A stretch of 64,000 bases of DNA from positions 842,500 through 906,499 of the forward strand of contig NZ_LNYY01000021.1 of NCBI RefSeq assembly GCF_001468005.1, written 5' to 3'. A model generated the notes under the pieces. The model worked only from the letters and a program-made list of their open reading frames with translations, was not told the DNA's origin and made no database searches. This stretch comes from Legionella steelei. GTDB taxonomy: Bacteria > Pseudomonadota > Gammaproteobacteria > Legionellales > Legionellaceae. A program made the translations under genes and the position numbers. Shown one piece after another: positions 18,084-29,772 of the stretch. Every line of letters begins with the position of its first letter. The stretch's first letter is position 1.

Positions 18084-20450
18084 ATGCAGGGACCTTTTTT
18101 TATAAAAAAAGTTGCAGTTCTGGGAGCCGGTGTTATGGGAGCACAGATTGCTGCGCACTGTGTTAACGCAGGTATTGAAACCTTACTCTATGATTTGGCA
18201 TCCAAAGAAGGAAACCCAAATGCATTGATCGATAAAGCAATAGCTAACTTGGGTAAGCTAAAACCTGCTCCGCTTGCAACAGCCCAAACTGCGGCGTTAT
18301 TACAAGCACGTAACTACGAACAAAACCTCGCTGATTTATCTTCATGCGATTTAGTTATCGAAGCAATTGCTGAGCGCCTGGATTGGAAAGAAGACTTATA
18401 CAAGCGTATTTCTCCATTTTTAGCAGAACACTCTATTTTAGTGAGTAACACATCGGGCTTAAGCATTAACTCTTTATGCTCCGTTTTACCTGAAGTGCAT
18501 AGGAAAAATTTTTGTGGCGTTCACTTCTTTAATCCTCCGCGCTATATGCATCTTGCCGAGCTTATCCCTGCCAAAACTACGAATAAGGAATTAGTCGATC
18601 ATTTGGAGACTTGGTTAACACGTTATTTGGGTAAAGGAGTCGTGCGTGCCAAAGATACACCTAATTTTATTGGTAATCGTATAGGTGTATTTTCACTTTT
18701 AACAACCCTGCATCATGCTGTTGCTATGGACATGGGATTGGACGAAGTGGATGCATTAACCGGCCCATTGTTGGGAAGACCTAAGTCAGCAACTTTTCGT
18801 ACTATGGATGTTGTTGGCCTTGACACCATGCAACATGTAATCCATACCATGCAGCAACAGTTGCAAGATGATCCGTGGTATCACAGCTTTAAACTTCCTG
18901 AATGGCTTACTACTCTTATTAAAGAGGGGCATTTAGGGCAAAAAACTGGCCAAGGTATTTATAGAAAAAATGGCAAGATTATTGAGGTTTATGATATTAA
19001 ATCTACAACATATCGGCCAGCACAACCTGTTGTGCATGATGATTTAAAAGCCATTATGGGTGAGTCTAATCCTGCTGTACGCATGCAAAAGCTGATCACT
19101 TCGGATAACAAACAAGCGCAATTTTTGGCTGCCTGCTTCAGAGATTTATTTCATTATTGTGCATATCACCTTGAAGCCATTGCGGACAATGTTCGAGACG
19201 TTGATTTGGCGATACGTTGGGGTTTTGGTTGGATGCAAGGCCCATTTGAAACATGGCAATTAGCTGACTTAACCAAGATGACACAGTATATTAACCAGGC
19301 TATAAAGGAAAAGTCATCACTGAGCACAGCACCATTACCTGGATGGCTTTTCGAAATCGATGCTTTCTATACGGAACAAGGTGCATACTCCCCGCAAATG
19401 AGTGCTTATCAGCCTCGAAGTCAATTGCCTGTTTACAAGCGTCAATTTTTTACTGACCGTGTTATTAAAGAAATAGCTCATCCTACGCCAGTAATTTTTG
19501 AAAATGAGGGTGTTCGCTTATGGCATTTACAAGATGATGTCGCTGTAGTGAGCTTTAAAAGCAAGGCGAACACAATTGGGCAATCAGTACTTGATGGACT
19601 GGAAGCTGCGATTGAAACTGCAGAGAAACAATGCCGAGGATTGATCATTTATCAACAAGACGCGAACAATTTCTGTTCCGGGGCTGATTTACGAGGTGTC
19701 TTAAATTTAATCAAAGACAATAAAATGCAAGCTTTGGACGATATGATTGCCCAATTTCAACGTGTGGCTTTACGTTTGAAATACAGTCCTATACCAACAG
19801 TAGCAGCTCTGAGAGGACGTGCTCTCGGTGGCGGTTGCGAATTAATGATGCATTGTGATGCGGTAATTGCTGCTTTTGAAGCTTATCCGGGACTGGTTGA
19901 GTTTGGGGTTGGATTGATACCCGCTGGTGGCGGATGCAAAGAAATGGCAATGCGAGCCGCACATCTGGCTCCTAAAGGCGATTTGATGACAGTACTTCAG
20001 AGTTACTACCAACAAATTGCTACTGCACAAGTTGCAGGTTCCGCTGCTGATGCAATGCAGATGGGGTATTTACGCAGTACAGACAGTTATGTGATGCATG
20101 CTGATGAAGTGCTCTATGTTGCCTTGGCCAAGATTAATTTGATGCATGCAGAAAATTATCTGCCTCCTTTAAAGAAACAGTTTCAAATCGCTGGAATTGA
20201 AGGTAAAGCACGATTACAAGCTGGTTTAGTGAATTGGTTGGAAGGTGGTTTTATTTCTCAACATGATTATTTCATTGCTACGGAGTTGGCGGCAGTGCTT
20301 TGTGGCGGCAATCTCAATCAAAATACTTTTGTTGATGAACATTGGATGCTCAAATTAGAGCGCGAAGCCTTTATAACCCTTGCTGCATCACCATTAACTC
20401 AAGCACGGATTAGTCATTTATTAGAGACTGGCAAGCCGTTACGTAATTAA
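18084..20450 (+). CDS. Fused 3-hydroxyacyl-CoA dehydrogenase / enoyl-CoA hydratase
   Basis: A 788-residue beta-oxidation protein. The dehydrogenase comes first: GAGVMGAQIAAH at residues 14-25, HFFNPPRYMHLAE with the catalytic His, and TPNFIGNRIGVF. The crotonase domain is C-terminal: CSGADLRG and RALGGGCELMMHCD. This order is that of FadN-type proteins, opposite to E. coli FadB. It hydrates enoyl-CoA and oxidises 3-hydroxyacyl-CoA; FadA at 20464 completes the cycle. The start ATG 18084 has GAGGAAA upstream; the longer frame from 18009 is within the palindrome. Symbol left blank since both fadN and fadB are used for such proteins. Confidence 0.92.
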   Translation: MQGPFFIKKVAVLGAGVMGAQIAAHCVNAGIETLLYDLASKEGNPNALIDKAIANLGKLKPAPLATAQTAALLQARNYEQNLADLSSCDLVIEAIAERLDWKEDLYKRISPFLAEHSILVSNTSGLSINSLCSVLPEVHRKNFCGVHFFNPPRYMHLAELIPAKTTNKELVDHLETWLTRYLGKGVVRAKDTPNFIGNRIGVFSLLTTLHHAVAMDMGLDEVDALTGPLLGRPKSATFRTMDVVGLDTMQHVIHTMQQQLQDDPWYHSFKLPEWLTTLIKEGHLGQKTGQGIYRKNGKIIEVYDIKSTTYRPAQPVVHDDLKAIMGESNPAVRMQKLITSDNKQAQFLAACFRDLFHYCAYHLEAIADNVRDVDLAIRWGFGWMQGPFETWQLADLTKMTQYINQAIKEKSSLSTAPLPGWLFEIDAFYTEQGAYSPQMSAYQPRSQLPVYKRQFFTDRVIKEIAHPTPVIFENEGVRLWHLQDDVAVVSFKSKANTIGQSVLDGLEAAIETAEKQCRGLIIYQQDANNFCSGADLRGVLNLIKDNKMQALDDMIAQFQRVALRLKYSPIPTVAALRGRALGGGCELMMHCDAVIAAFEAYPGLVEFGVGLIPAGGGCKEMAMRAAHLAPKGDLMTVLQSYYQQIATAQVAGSAADAMQMGYLRSTDSYVMHADEVLYVALAKINLMHAENYLPPLKKQFQIAGIEGKARLQAGLVNWLEGGFISQHDYFIATELAAVLCGGNLNQNTFVDEHWMLKLEREAFITLAASPLTQARISHLLETGKPLRN

Positions 20451-20463
20451 GGGAGATTAAAAA

Positions 20464-21648
20464 ATGACTAATGTATATATAGTTGACGTATTACGTACTC
20501 CTGTTGGTAAAGCACCACGTGGTGTATTTAAGAATACTTTACCTGATGATTTATTAGCGCATGTGATCAGAAATTTAATGGAGCGCAATCCATCAGTGGA
20601 TCAGCAGGAAATAGGAGATATTGCAATAGGTTGTGCAATGCCTGAAGCAGAGCAAGGTATGAATGTGGCACGTATTGCAGCATTACTTGCTGATTTACCG
20701 CAATCTGTTCCAGCAATGACAATTAATCGTTTTTGTTCTTCTGGAGTACAAAGTATTGCTACAGCTGCAGAGACCATACGTTGTGGAGATATACACTTAG
20801 CACTTGCCGGTGGTGTTGAAAGTATGTCCATGGTACCTTTAGGTGGAAATAAATACACAGCAAACCCTGTTATATTTAATAATGAAGACGTTGCGATCGC
20901 ATACGGCATGGGGATTACTGCAGAAAATGTTGCAAAACGTTGGGAAATTACCCGAGAGCAACAAGATGAGTTTGCTGCTGAAAGTCATAAAAAAGCTGTA
21001 GCGGCACAACAACGTGGTGACTTTAAAGCGGAAATTAGTCCTGTGGAAATTACGATAAGACAGGCTGACTTAGCGAATGCCTCAACTTCAGTAAAGAAAA
21101 AATGGGTCAATGATGATGAAGGACCACGGGCAGATACTTCATACGAGGTCATTTCTAAATTAAAACCTGTTTTTGCCATGAAGGGAACAGTTACTGCAGG
21201 AAATAGTTCACAAACCAGTGATGGAGCTGGCATTGCTTTACTAGCCAGCGAACACGCTTTGCGCCAATACAATTTAAAACCGCTCGGACGATTGTTGAGC
21301 TACGCTGTAGCTGGTGTTCCACCTGAAATTATGGGGATTGGTCCCATCAAGGCGATCCCTATTGCCTTAAAGCGAGCAGGTATTACGTTAGATCAGCTTG
21401 ATTGGATAGAGCTAAATGAGGCTTTTGCCGCCCAAGCATTAGCAGTGATTAAAGATCTTGATTTACCTCGAAGCAAGGTAAATCCTTTAGGTGGCGCTAT
21501 TGCCCTGGGACATCCCTTAGGTGCTACAGGAGCGATAAGAACCGCTACTTTATTGCATGGTTTAAGAAGAACTAAAGGACGATATGGTATGGTAACCATG
21601 TGTATTGGTACAGGCATGGGAGCTGCTGCAATATTTGAGGCTTTATAG
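20464..21648 (+). CDS. fadA: Acetyl-CoA C-acyltransferase (thiolase)
   Basis: A 394-residue thiolase cleaving 3-ketoacyl-CoA with CoA to release acetyl-CoA. The nucleophile is C91 in [12 protein letters not shown]; the second active-site region is [15 protein letters not shown] with its His, and the C-terminal Cys is in [14 protein letters not shown]. Intact and of standard length. It follows the fused dehydrogenase/hydratase by 13 bases with GGGAG before the start, so both are made together as the trifunctional complex. A clear terminator follows. Confidence 0.94.
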   Translation: MTNVYIVDVLRTPVGKAPRGVFKNTLPDDLLAHVIRNLMERNPSVDQQEIGDIAIGCAMPEAEQGMNVARIAALLADLPQSVPAMTINRFCSSGVQSIATAAETIRCGDIHLALAGGVESMSMVPLGGNKYTANPVIFNNEDVAIAYGMGITAENVAKRWEITREQQDEFAAESHKKAVAAQQRGDFKAEISPVEITIRQADLANASTSVKKKWVNDDEGPRADTSYEVISKLKPVFAMKGTVTAGNSSQTSDGAGIALLASEHALRQYNLKPLGRLLSYAVAGVPPEIMGIGPIKAIPIALKRAGITLDQLDWIELNEAFAAQALAVIKDLDLPRSKVNPLGGAIALGHPLGATGAIRTATLLHGLRRTKGRYGMVTMCIGTGMGAAAIFEAL

Positions 21649-21684
21649 TAGGGTAGTTGTACTACCACTACAAAATTAATATTT

Positions 21685-21722
21685 AAACGAAGGTTGAGCC
21701 AAGGCCCAACCTTCGTTTATTG
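21685..21722 (+). terminator. Rho-independent terminator after fadA
   Basis: AAACGAAGGTTG (21685-21696) pairs with CAACCTTCGTTT (21707-21718), a 12-base perfect stem with a 10-base loop, followed by AT and further T. It lies 37 bases past the fadA stop. It could work in both directions and so also stop infA transcripts coming from the right. Confidence 0.8.
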
Positions 21723-21735
21723 TCTCGTGAAGGCT

Positions 21736-21822
21736 ATGCAATTTCATGTACAGTTATCAAAGGAGCTTGAAAGACAGCTTGCTCTCTTAAACACACGTTG
21801 TAAAGAAAAGATTTTTAAATAA
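21736..21822 (+). pseudogene. Possible remnant of a ribbon-helix-helix antitoxin gene
   Basis: A 28-codon frame reading MQFHVQLSKELERQLALLNT and then ending soon after. The pattern of a short beta strand (FHVQLS) followed by KELERQLALL is like the first half of ribbon-helix-helix (CopG/MetJ type) antitoxins, but the second helix is missing and the frame stops after 28 residues. GAAGG lies just before the ATG but too close. It may be a broken antitoxin gene or a chance frame. Small and uncertain. Confidence 0.25.
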
Positions 21823-21830
21823 GACGTTGC

Positions 21831-22052
21831 TTAGTTTTTATCGCGGAATATGATACGGCCTTTAGTTAAGTCATAAGGCGTTAGCTCAACTTTAACTTTA
21901 TCACCAGTCAAAATTCTAATGTAATTTTTACGCATACGACCAGAAATGTGGGCAGTGATAACATGTCCATTTTCTAATTCAACACGAAACATGGTGTTGG
22001 GTAGGGTATCTATAACGGTACCAGCCATTTCTATATGATCTTCTTTTGCCAT
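21831..22052 (-). CDS. infA: Translation initiation factor IF-1
   Basis: A 73-residue OB-fold protein that binds the ribosomal A site during initiation. The sequence [20 protein letters not shown] followed by [20 protein letters not shown] and the C-terminal [12 protein letters not shown] is textbook IF-1. It is monocistronic here, transcribed leftward. It lies some 170 bases left of the unrelated orphan at 22222. Confidence 0.97.
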   Translation of the reverse strand: MAKEDHIEMAGTVIDTLPNTMFRVELENGHVITAHISGRMRKNYIRILTGDKVKVELTPYDLTKGRIIFRDKN

Positions 22053-22221
22053 AGGTCTCTCAGTGATGTACCAGAATTTATAATGATTATTGGGTATAGC
22101 GTGTATACTGCACTAAAATGAAGAAAATGGCAATGTAAGCATGTCAAAATTTAACTGTTATATCATTGATCCTTGACATTTTATGGAAACTATTTATTAA
22201 GATAAGTTTGAACCTAATGCT

Positions 22222-22788
22222 TTATTGATATTTAGGTGTCATGGTTGTTATAAATGCATCGCCGACATAGTCCGAAAAGTGCTTCTCTTTACTTGCTTGC
22301 GTATGATGCGGCCTAATAAGTCCTCTCAGATCAAAGTGTTCTTCTTCTTTTAAGTAATGACTTAACATCTTAATTTGCTCTGGGGCGGCTTTTTGGTCAA
22401 ACAGAGTTTTTGCTGTATCGGCAAAACTTTGTATTTCCTTATCAAATTTGGCTTTGTCATGCATATATTTTGCTTTTACCTCTAGTGTATCAGTCAAGGC
22501 AGGTTCTTTAGGAGGCTTAGGAACCATTTTCCAACCATCGTGGGTTAAACCAAATCGGAGATTTTTTACCATATCCTGTTCTTGTGAGTAGTAGGAAACT
22601 TTCATGAATCCTAGAAAATGATCATCTTCTCTAATTAAAAAAACAGCTTTAGTTTCTTTTTTTTTGGCATCGTTGTTTTCTAAAACTACATGTAATTGAT
22701 CGTTTTTAATTTTTCTGAAGATAACAGGAACCTTTGACTCTGGTTTTGATTCCATAGGGAAATACTCCGGCTTGTTTAATACAAACAT
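22222..22788 (-). CDS. Hypothetical protein, 188 residues
   Basis: No family recognised. The product is charged and soluble, with no signal peptide or membrane segment: a beta-rich N-terminal half (residues 1-95, with PVIFRKIKNDQLHVVLE and KAVFLIREDDHFLGFMKVSY) and a helical half (KAKYMHDKAKFDKEIQSFAD, and ending in FITTMTPKYQ). The start is put at 22788 rather than 22794, since GAAGGA lies six bases before it; the ATG at 22794 abuts the ribosome site. It stands alone between infA and aat. It could be a species-specific secreted or cytosolic protein; nothing here decides. Confidence 0.7.
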   Translation of the reverse strand: MFVLNKPEYFPMESKPESKVPVIFRKIKNDQLHVVLENNDAKKKETKAVFLIREDDHFLGFMKVSYYSQEQDMVKNLRFGLTHDGWKMVPKPPKEPALTDTLEVKAKYMHDKAKFDKEIQSFADTAKTLFDQKAAPEQIKMLSHYLKEEEHFDLRGLIRPHHTQASKEKHFSDYVGDAFITTMTPKYQ

Positions 22789-22877
22789 TAACATTCCTTC
22801 AGATCATAATAGGCTAGAATGATAATGTACGACTCATATCGTATAATAATAGTACAATGTTATTGCTATTTGAAATA

Positions 22878-23546
22878 TTAGAAGATGTTCCATAAACCGT
22901 GTTTTGTAGGATGTTGTAATGACAGGTGCAACATGTGAAGAAATTCTCTGCGCTCAATAATCTTAGCACCCAAACTTTGCAAATGATGTGTGGGAATTTG
23001 GCAATCGATAAAATCAAAGTTCCATTCTGCCAGTGTTTTACATAAATAGTAAAAAGCAATTTTTGATGCATCGGTCATCTTATGGAACATGGATTCGCCA
23101 AAGAAGGCACGGCCTAAGCTGAGCCCATACAGGCCTCCAACAAGTTCATTTTCATACCACACTTCGAAAGAATGTGCATAACCCATTCTATGCAAATGAG
23201 TATATGCCTCAATCATCTCTTGAGTTATCCATGTATTATTAATTCGGCCAGGGTTGGTAGCACATGCCATAATGACTTGACTAAATGCAGTATCCATCGT
23301 GAACTTAAAAGGTTTCTTTAATGACTTTTGCAAACTATGCGATATATTGAATTCAGTAGGGAGTAATATAAGTCTTGGATTTGGAGACCACCAAAGAATA
23401 GGTGTTCCTGGTTCGTACCAGGGAAAAACTCCTTGGCTATAAGCCTGAAGTATACGTTGAGGAGTTAAATCACCTCCAATGAATAATAAACCTTGATTAT
23501 CACTAGTTTCAGGATTTGGAAAGGAGTAGTTTTCATTATAACTCAA
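22878..23546 (-). CDS. aat: Leucyl/phenylalanyl-tRNA-protein transferase
   Basis: Aat moves Leu or Phe from its tRNA to the N-terminus of proteins with N-terminal Lys or Arg, marking them for ClpAP via ClpS. The 222-residue protein has the family block QGVFPWYEPGTPILWWSPNP near residue 38, then RLILLPTEFNISHSL, and the later EVWYENELVGGLYGLSLG and AFFGESMF blocks. Intact. No clpS, clpA or ate neighbour is present; infA is nearby, as in many gammaproteobacteria. Confidence 0.96.
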   Translation of the reverse strand: MSYNENYSFPNPETSDNQGLLFIGGDLTPQRILQAYSQGVFPWYEPGTPILWWSPNPRLILLPTEFNISHSLQKSLKKPFKFTMDTAFSQVIMACATNPGRINNTWITQEMIEAYTHLHRMGYAHSFEVWYENELVGGLYGLSLGRAFFGESMFHKMTDASKIAFYYLCKTLAEWNFDFIDCQIPTHHLQSLGAKIIERREFLHMLHLSLQHPTKHGLWNIF

Positions 23547-23635
23547 TACAATCTCCTAGATTTATCTGGAATTTTTTCTCTCACAGAGCATTATTCTATT
23601 CTACAATTATTATAAACAAGATTTGGAGGAAGCAA

Positions 23636-24298
23636 TTGGATTATTTGTATAGTTTGGGGAATATTTTAATCCTTCTCAGTCTGTGCTTCAGGAAAGTACT
23701 GTTTATTCGTACCATATTTGTATTATCTGATTTATCGTTTTTGCTTTATGGGGCATTAGCTAATGTTCCTCCTGTTGCTTATTGGGGAATTGCGTCATTA
23801 GTCATTAATTTCGTACAGATTGGTATTTTGTTAAGAGATATGATCCCTAGAGATTTGCCTTATGATTTGCAACAAATAAAAGATTTATTTTTTTCAAGTA
23901 TGCAAACGAGTGATTTTGTACGTCTGATTAAATTAAGTTATCGAGGGACTTCCAGTAATCAAGAAATACTACTTAAGGGAAGTCCTGTAGAAAACCTAAT
24001 GTTGATTACTAAAGGGAAGGTCTATATTGAAGTAGAGGGGGGAATTCTTGAGCTAGGTCCCTATCACTTTATTGGTGAGATGAGTTATTTTCGAGATGGG
24101 AAAGCAAGTACTACAATCCATGCACATGAGCCTGTAGATTATTTATATTGGCGTTATACTGATTTGCATCGCTTACAAGAAAAAAAACCGCCTTTATTTA
24201 TGAAAATGGTTGAGGCTATGGGTAAGGATATTATGCTGAAAATGCTTAGCCAACAAAAAGCACCTCCAGAGTCATCGGCATCGCAACCCGAGGGATAA
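23636..24298 (+). CDS. Membrane protein with Popeye-like cyclic-nucleotide-binding domain
   Basis: A 220-residue protein with about three N-terminal membrane helices (residues 3-18, 22-42, 46-68) and a cytosolic cNMP-binding-like beta roll from about residue 90 to 180 (EILLKGSPVENLMLITKGKV and GPYHFIGEMSYFRDG), then a C-terminal helix. Three helices plus a cNMP fold is the Popeye layout. The start is TTG at 23636 with GGAGG six bases upstream; the frame extends further left but would run antisense into aat. The usual phosphate-binding GExxxxxxRxAx is altered (GEMSYFRDGKASTTI, Lys in place of Arg), so ligand binding is uncertain. Divergent from aat. Confidence 0.75.
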   Translation: MDYLYSLGNILILLSLCFRKVLFIRTIFVLSDLSFLLYGALANVPPVAYWGIASLVINFVQIGILLRDMIPRDLPYDLQQIKDLFFSSMQTSDFVRLIKLSYRGTSSNQEILLKGSPVENLMLITKGKVYIEVEGGILELGPYHFIGEMSYFRDGKASTTIHAHEPVDYLYWRYTDLHRLQEKKPPLFMKMVEAMGKDIMLKMLSQQKAPPESSASQPEG

Positions 24299-24316
24299 AT
24301 TTTATTCTTGGCAGAA

Positions 24317-24343
24317 CCTGGGTTTCGCTGTGCTTCACCCAGG
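24317..24343. repeat. Palindrome of the CCTGGGT family
   Basis: CCTGGGT (24317-24323) and ACCCAGG (24337-24343) bracket 13 bases, and GCTACA follows. It lies between the convergent ends of the Popeye-like gene and trxB, and shares the CACCCAGGCTAC right arm with the palindrome at 17978-18059. Confidence 0.6.
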
Positions 24344-24358
24344 CTACATACGTTGTTT

Positions 24359-27775
<3,417 letters not shown>

Positions 27776-27777
27776 TT

Positions 27778-28386
27778 ATGAAAAAAATATTAATCGCATT
27801 ACTTTTAAGTGTTTCTACAGCTGTATTTAGTGAAACCCCTGATGTGTTACTGCAGGCTAAATTAAATGGAATTCGTTCCATGACAGCTGTTTTCAAGCAA
27901 ACAGTAAAAGCAAAGCATCGGGTAATATCTACTTCATCAGGAACCATGGCATTACAAAGACCTGGTCGATTCCGTTGGCAAACTGCACAACCGATGGCGC
28001 AATTAATGGTTGCTGATGGTCAGAAAATTTGGGTCTATGATAAAGACTTAGAGCAAGTAACTGTTAAAACACAACGAAAAGGTTTGGGGGGGACGGCTGC
28101 TTTATTCTTAAGTGGTTATGATAACACCGTAACCCGAGATTTTAATGTGAGTCAGAGTACTGTAGGTAATAACCTGGTCTTTGATCTGAAGTCAAAATCA
28201 TCTAAAGCAAATTTTCAACGTATAAAACTGGTATTTCGTCAAAATAATCTCACTGGGTTGGAGTTATACGATCAATTAGGCCAAGTGACTACCGTTCGAT
28301 TATCAGAAATTAAATTAAACCCGAAATTGGCAACCAGTTTATTTCAATTCAAAACGCCAAAAGGGGTTGATGTGGTACAGCAATGA
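27778..28386 (+). CDS. lolA: Outer membrane lipoprotein carrier protein
   Basis: LolA shuttles lipoproteins through the periplasm from LolCDE to LolB. The 202-residue protein has a signal peptide (MKKILIALLLSVSTAVFS) and the family beta-baffle core, with SMTAVFKQTV and the RPGRFRWQTAQPMAQLMVAD block. Two bases separate it from ftsK and its last four bases overlap the rarA start (ATGA). This arrangement is conserved in gammaproteobacteria. Confidence 0.94.
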   Translation: MKKILIALLLSVSTAVFSETPDVLLQAKLNGIRSMTAVFKQTVKAKHRVISTSSGTMALQRPGRFRWQTAQPMAQLMVADGQKIWVYDKDLEQVTVKTQRKGLGGTAALFLSGYDNTVTRDFNVSQSTVGNNLVFDLKSKSSKANFQRIKLVFRQNNLTGLELYDQLGQVTTVRLSEIKLNPKLATSLFQFKTPKGVDVVQQ

Positions 28387-29684
28387 GTTTGTTTGAGACA
28401 ATGCCCAATACGCCACTAGCAGAACTTTTAAGACCCAAAAGTCTGGATGAAGTGATTGGGCAAAGTCATTTATTGGGTGATGGTAAATCTTTGCGACTTA
28501 GTTTTGCGAGTAAAAAACTTCATTCGATGATTTTATGGGGGCCACCAGGAGTTGGTAAAACAACAATTGCCCGTATTGCTGCTGATGCATTTGATTGCGA
28601 CTGGATTGCACTTTCTGCAGTTTTCTCAGGAGTTAAAGATATTCGTGCAGCGGTTGAGCAAGCTCAGGATAATTTAACCCACGGTAATCACACAATATTG
28701 TTTATCGATGAAATTCATCGTTTTAACAAAGCCCAACAAGATGCGCTATTGCCTTACACCGAATCAGGTTTGGTCACTTTTATAGGGGCTACAACAGAAA
28801 ATCCTTCTTTTGAAGTGAATTCCGCTTTGTTATCGCGTGCTCAGGTTTATGTTTTAAAATCTTTGACTGATGAAGAGTTGAGACAATTGTTTCAAAAAGC
28901 ATATCAAGCAGTTTTATCTCCTATTCAATTCGATGATGCTGCACTAGAAATAATCATTGGATTTGCTGATGGTGATGCACGACGATTATTGAATAGCCTT
29001 GAACAATTGCATGCTGCGTGTACTGCATTGAATAATGTGCATGTGACTAAAGAATTTGTAATGAATGCTCTGGCGGAACAAGTCAGGCGTTTTGATAAAA
29101 GTGGGGAAAATTTTTACGATCAAATTTCGGCGCTGCATAAGTCAGTGCGTGGTTCTAATCCGGATGCTGCACTTTATTGGCTCTGTCGTATGTTCGATGG
29201 GGGAGTAGACCCTCGTTATTTGGCGCGACGTATTGTGAGAATGGCTTGGGAAGATATTGGCCTAGCTGATCCCCGTGCCGCCCAAATTGCAAATGATGCA
29301 GCAGTGACTTATGAACGATTAGGTTCTCCTGAAGGAGAACTCGCATTGGCACAAGCGGTCATTTATTTGTCAATCGCTGCAAAAAGTAATGCGGGCTATG
29401 TTGCTTTTAACCAAGCGATGGATTTTGTAAAGCGAGATAAATCGCGAGAAGTTCCTGTTCATTTGCGCAATGCACCTACACGCTTAATGAAAGAGTTAGG
29501 ATATGGAAAAAAATATCGTTATGCTCATGATGAGCCGCATGCGTATGCAGCTGGAGAACATTATTTACCAGAAGGAATGCAGGATCCTGGATGGTATAAA
29601 CCCGTACCACGTGGTTTGGAACTAAAAATAGCAGAGAAACTTGCCTTTTTAAAATCACTGGATGAAAAGAATCAGAAGTCATAA
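28383..29684 (+). CDS. rarA: Replication-associated recombination protein A
   Basis: RarA (MgsA) is an AAA+ ATPase, related to clamp loaders, that acts at stalled forks. The 433-residue protein has Walker [14 protein letters not shown] at about residue 57, Walker [16 protein letters not shown], sensor 1 [11 protein letters not shown], and the C-terminal MgsA tetramerisation domain with [17 protein letters not shown]-like block ([20 protein letters not shown]) and [12 protein letters not shown]. Overlaps lolA by four bases. Last gene before a palindromic terminator region. Confidence 0.95.
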   Translation: MSLFETMPNTPLAELLRPKSLDEVIGQSHLLGDGKSLRLSFASKKLHSMILWGPPGVGKTTIARIAADAFDCDWIALSAVFSGVKDIRAAVEQAQDNLTHGNHTILFIDEIHRFNKAQQDALLPYTESGLVTFIGATTENPSFEVNSALLSRAQVYVLKSLTDEELRQLFQKAYQAVLSPIQFDDAALEIIIGFADGDARRLLNSLEQLHAACTALNNVHVTKEFVMNALAEQVRRFDKSGENFYDQISALHKSVRGSNPDAALYWLCRMFDGGVDPRYLARRIVRMAWEDIGLADPRAAQIANDAAVTYERLGSPEGELALAQAVIYLSIAAKSNAGYVAFNQAMDFVKRDKSREVPVHLRNAPTRLMKELGYGKKYRYAHDEPHAYAAGEHYLPEGMQDPGWYKPVPRGLELKIAEKLAFLKSLDEKNQKS

Positions 29685-29691
29685 TCTGCAA

Positions 29692-29760
29692 TGTAGCCTG
29701 GGTGCTTGCAACCGGAGGCGCTATTCATTATCAGTCCTGGCTGCAAGCAACCAGGTTAGC
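29692..29760. repeat. Palindrome of the GTAGCCTGGGTG family between rarA and the TIKI-like gene
   Basis: GTAGCCTGGGTGCTTGCA at its left end mirrors TGCAAGCAACCAGGTTAGC at its right end, with one mismatch and a short bulge, around about 30 bases. It fills most of the gap between two convergent genes and probably terminates both. Confidence 0.6.
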
Positions 29761-29772
29761 TCAGATCTCGTT

